DNA from: Bacteroidota bacterium
GTDB lineage: Bacteria > Bacteroidota > Bacteroidia > Cytophagales > Cyclobacteriaceae
Reading direction: 5' to 3'
Length of the DNA: 35,587 bases
NCBI GenBank assembly: GCA_016866385.1
Contig: VGMU01000023.1
Location: 1-35,587 of the forward strand
In this document: piece after piece, positions 33,828-35,587 of the stretch
Layout of the letters: each line of letters starts with the position of its first letter
Position numbering within the stretch: position 1 is the stretch's first letter
Translations under genes and position numbers: made by a program
The notes under the pieces: generated by a model
Database searches by the model: none
Told to the model about the DNA's origin: nothing
What the model saw: the letters and a program-made list of their open reading frames with translations, nothing else

Positions 33828-35240
33828 ATGAAAAAGTTATTTTTAGGATTCCTATTTCCTCTCCTAAGCTATTTTCTACTGCCTGTGGCAAGTTCTTTTT
33901 CACAGCAGCAGGATCCTGGTCCTCAGGGCACTTCTCAATTTGAAATCGTGATGCCCAATTACCATTACGAGTATGTGCCTGATTTCACTTACCAACAAGT
34001 GGAGGGACGAATCAAGGCCATGAATACTTCCATGCCCTTCGAACTAAATGACCGTATATTTTCCTTTATCCAATACTTTACCGTTAGGAATAGGGAATAC
34101 ATGAAAATGATACTCGCGCGTAAGGAAAAATATTTTCCTATGTACGTAGAAACTTTGGAGCAACAAGGATTACCCATAGAAATTCAGTACTTATCCATAG
34201 TTGAATCTGGGCTAGATCCGAAAATTAAGTCCCGGATGGGTGCCATGGGCTTGTGGCAATTTATGCCAGCTACAGGCCGCATGTATGGCATGCATGTCAA
34301 TGAGGATATCGATGATCGTATGGACCCCGTAAAATCAACTGTGGCCGCTGCAAAATATCTCAAATCTTTATATGACATGTTTGGAAATTGGGAAGTAGCC
34401 TTGGCTGCCTACAATTGCGGTCCCGGAAACGTGCGAAAAGCTATTCGTAGATCAGGCGGAAAATCTATCTTTTGGGAAATTTACGATCACCTACCTAGAG
34501 AAACCAGAAGCTATGTTCCTCAATTTCAAGCCATGCTCTATATTTTGAATCACCTAGAGGCTCATAACTTGAATTTGGAAGAACCTACCTATCCACTTGC
34601 TTACGAGGAAGTAAACTTTGATAAAGCATTTCACCTGGAAAAACTTGCCGAACTATCCTCCATTTGCCTCAATGATTTGGAAGAACTGAACCCTTCTATC
34701 AAGAATAGAAAAATCCCAGAAAGTAATCGATCTCTTTCTATTCGAATTCCAAAGTCAAAAGCGCTATTTGTAAAAGAAAATTTAGCTTGGATTGGAGATT
34801 CTTTGGCCACAAGCCCAAGTACTTTTCTAGCAAGTATAGAGCCACAACCAACTACCACACTAACTCAAGAACCAAGTACCACAGAGCGAATTGCCTATAA
34901 GGTAAAATCAGGGGATGTATTAGGGAAAATTGCTGGAAAATTTGGGGTAAGCATTACCCAGATCAAGCAGTGGAACAACCTTAGTTCTTCTACCATTCGG
35001 GTAGGCCAAATGCTCTACATCTATTCCTCTTCCCTTGCTTCCAACTCTTCAGCATCAGGTGGGCAACCTCTCGCCCTGAGTAACGAGTCATCGTCTACCC
35101 CAAAAACGTATACCGTCCAACCTGGAGATTCTCTATGGAATATTTCAAAAAAACATTCGCTGACTATAGATCAAATCAAGCGTCTCAATAATTTAAATTC
35201 TACTACCATCAAACCTGGTCAACGGTTAATCATTGGGTAG
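33828..35240 (+). CDS. mltD: MltD-like lytic transglycosylase with two LysM domains
   Basis: Exported or membrane-anchored murein lytic transglycosylase, 470 residues. A signal peptide spans about 1-25. The SLT domain, about 105-215, has catalytic Glu126 in LSIVESGLDP, then MGAMGLWQFMPATGRMYGM and ALAAYNCGPGNVRKAI. Two C-terminal LysM peptidoglycan-binding repeats follow at about 354-398 (YKVKSGDVLGKIAGKFGV) and about 425-470 (YTVQPGDSLWNISKKHSL), joined by a Ser/Thr-rich linker. It starts 11 bases after gatA. A T8 run after a weak stem near 35260-35282 may terminate it. Its neighbour EnvC-like gene fits a peptidoglycan-remodelling theme. Confidence 0.94.
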   Translation: MKKLFLGFLFPLLSYFLLPVASSFSQQQDPGPQGTSQFEIVMPNYHYEYVPDFTYQQVEGRIKAMNTSMPFELNDRIFSFIQYFTVRNREYMKMILARKEKYFPMYVETLEQQGLPIEIQYLSIVESGLDPKIKSRMGAMGLWQFMPATGRMYGMHVNEDIDDRMDPVKSTVAAAKYLKSLYDMFGNWEVALAAYNCGPGNVRKAIRRSGGKSIFWEIYDHLPRETRSYVPQFQAMLYILNHLEAHNLNLEEPTYPLAYEEVNFDKAFHLEKLAELSSICLNDLEELNPSIKNRKIPESNRSLSIRIPKSKALFVKENLAWIGDSLATSPSTFLASIEPQPTTTLTQEPSTTERIAYKVKSGDVLGKIAGKFGVSITQIKQWNNLSSSTIRVGQMLYIYSSSLASNSSASGGQPLALSNESSSTPKTYTVQPGDSLWNISKKHSLTIDQIKRLNNLNSTTIKPGQRLIIG

Positions 35241-35355
35241 CTAGACCTAACTAAAAGATGGAAGAACCTCCCCCTTTTTTTTAGATTTATTCATCTTTAG
35301 CTTTTCCCTAACTTGGTTTAAAGAAAATTAACTAGAATCTATCGTGCTACATGCC

Positions 35356-35587
35356 ATGAAAATAATTCATCTTCTACTTGTAATCCTGTTTGGCGCTCTT
35401 ACAATTTCCTGTGGAGAAGGGGAAGGATTTTCAAGTGCAAAACCTAAATCAAAAGGTACCATAGGAGAAATCGTTTTGGCGATTGATTCCACCAAATGGG
35501 TAGGTCCTGTAGGGGAAGAGTTACGGAGTATTTTTATGGCAGATATTCCAGGAATGCTTAGATCGGAACCATTATTTAAGGTACATA
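35356..35587 (+). CDS. DUF4837 family lipoprotein (5-prime end only)
   Basis: Cut by the window end after 77 codons. Read by hand: MKIIHLLLVILFGALTISC, a lipoprotein signal with lipidated Cys19. A Ser/Lys-rich linker follows, then GEIVLAIDSTKWVGPVGEEL and the segment containing FMADIPGMLRSEPLFKV. That start matches DUF4837, a Bacteroidota lipoprotein family of unknown function. It follows mltD after 115 bases without a strong promoter; TAACTTGG near 35310 is one base off the -7 consensus. Confidence 0.85.
   Translation, partial: MKIIHLLLVILFGALTISCGEGEGFSSAKPKSKGTIGEIVLAIDSTKWVGPVGEELRSIFMADIPGMLRSEPLFKVH

Noticed and set aside
1-35587. CRISPR arrays, tRNA genes, insertion sequences, prophage or toxin-antitoxin genes
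   Set aside because: No regularly spaced repeats with spacers, no transposase or integrase motifs, and no cloverleaf-like sequences were seen in reading both strands.

Overview
The window looks like chromosomal DNA from a Bacteroidota species, probably of the order Cytophagales (Cyclobacteriaceae-like; the family is a guess). Three things point there. Several gene starts follow the Bacteroidota -7 box TAnnTTTG, sometimes with a -33 TTTG, and clear Shine-Dalgarno sites are absent. Lineage-typical families are present (DUF4292 and DUF4837 lipoproteins, a short second DnaE). The isocitrate dehydrogenase is of the long type with a C-terminal extension. I see no tRNA, rRNA, CRISPR array, insertion sequence or prophage gene.

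Layout. (1) 1-10800, minus strand: a full tryptophan operon trpE-G-D-C-F-B-A, then phenylalanine 4-hydroxylase, then a half histidine cluster hisH-A-F-IE. Together these make tryptophan from chorismate, convert Phe to Tyr, and carry out the central and late-middle steps of histidine synthesis; hisG, hisD, hisC and hisB are not here. (2) 10849-13749, minus strand: a sodium/solute symporter and an SsuD-like flavin monooxygenase. (3) 13951-16917, plus strand: a short accessory DNA polymerase III alpha subunit (DnaE2 type). (4) 16949-25758, minus strand: two small secreted unknowns, an ENPP-type phosphodiesterase, a GNAT acetyltransferase, a secreted unknown, a BASS transporter, a DUF819 membrane protein, a glycosyltransferase and isocitrate dehydrogenase. 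(5) 25974-35587, plus strand: enoyl-CoA hydratase, a Wzx/MATE-like flippase, a TPR protein, a DUF4292 lipoprotein, an EnvC-like amidase activator, TatA, GatA, an MltD-like lytic transglycosylase with two LysM domains, and the start of a DUF4837 lipoprotein. Region 5 is mostly cell-envelope biology.

The most interesting signal is not in the long ORFs. Upstream of trpE, on the minus strand at 10627-10800, there is a complete transcription-attenuation device. It has a 25-codon leader peptide with three consecutive Trp codons, an intrinsic terminator in front of trpE, and a 17-bp antiterminator that would compete with the terminator. Its predicted promoter lies so close to the leader ATG that the mRNA would be nearly leaderless. 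Other features worth a look are two abutting palindromes between the SsuD-like gene and dnaE2, and a helically phased TATTTC array beside a GC-rich palindrome between hisF and hisIE.
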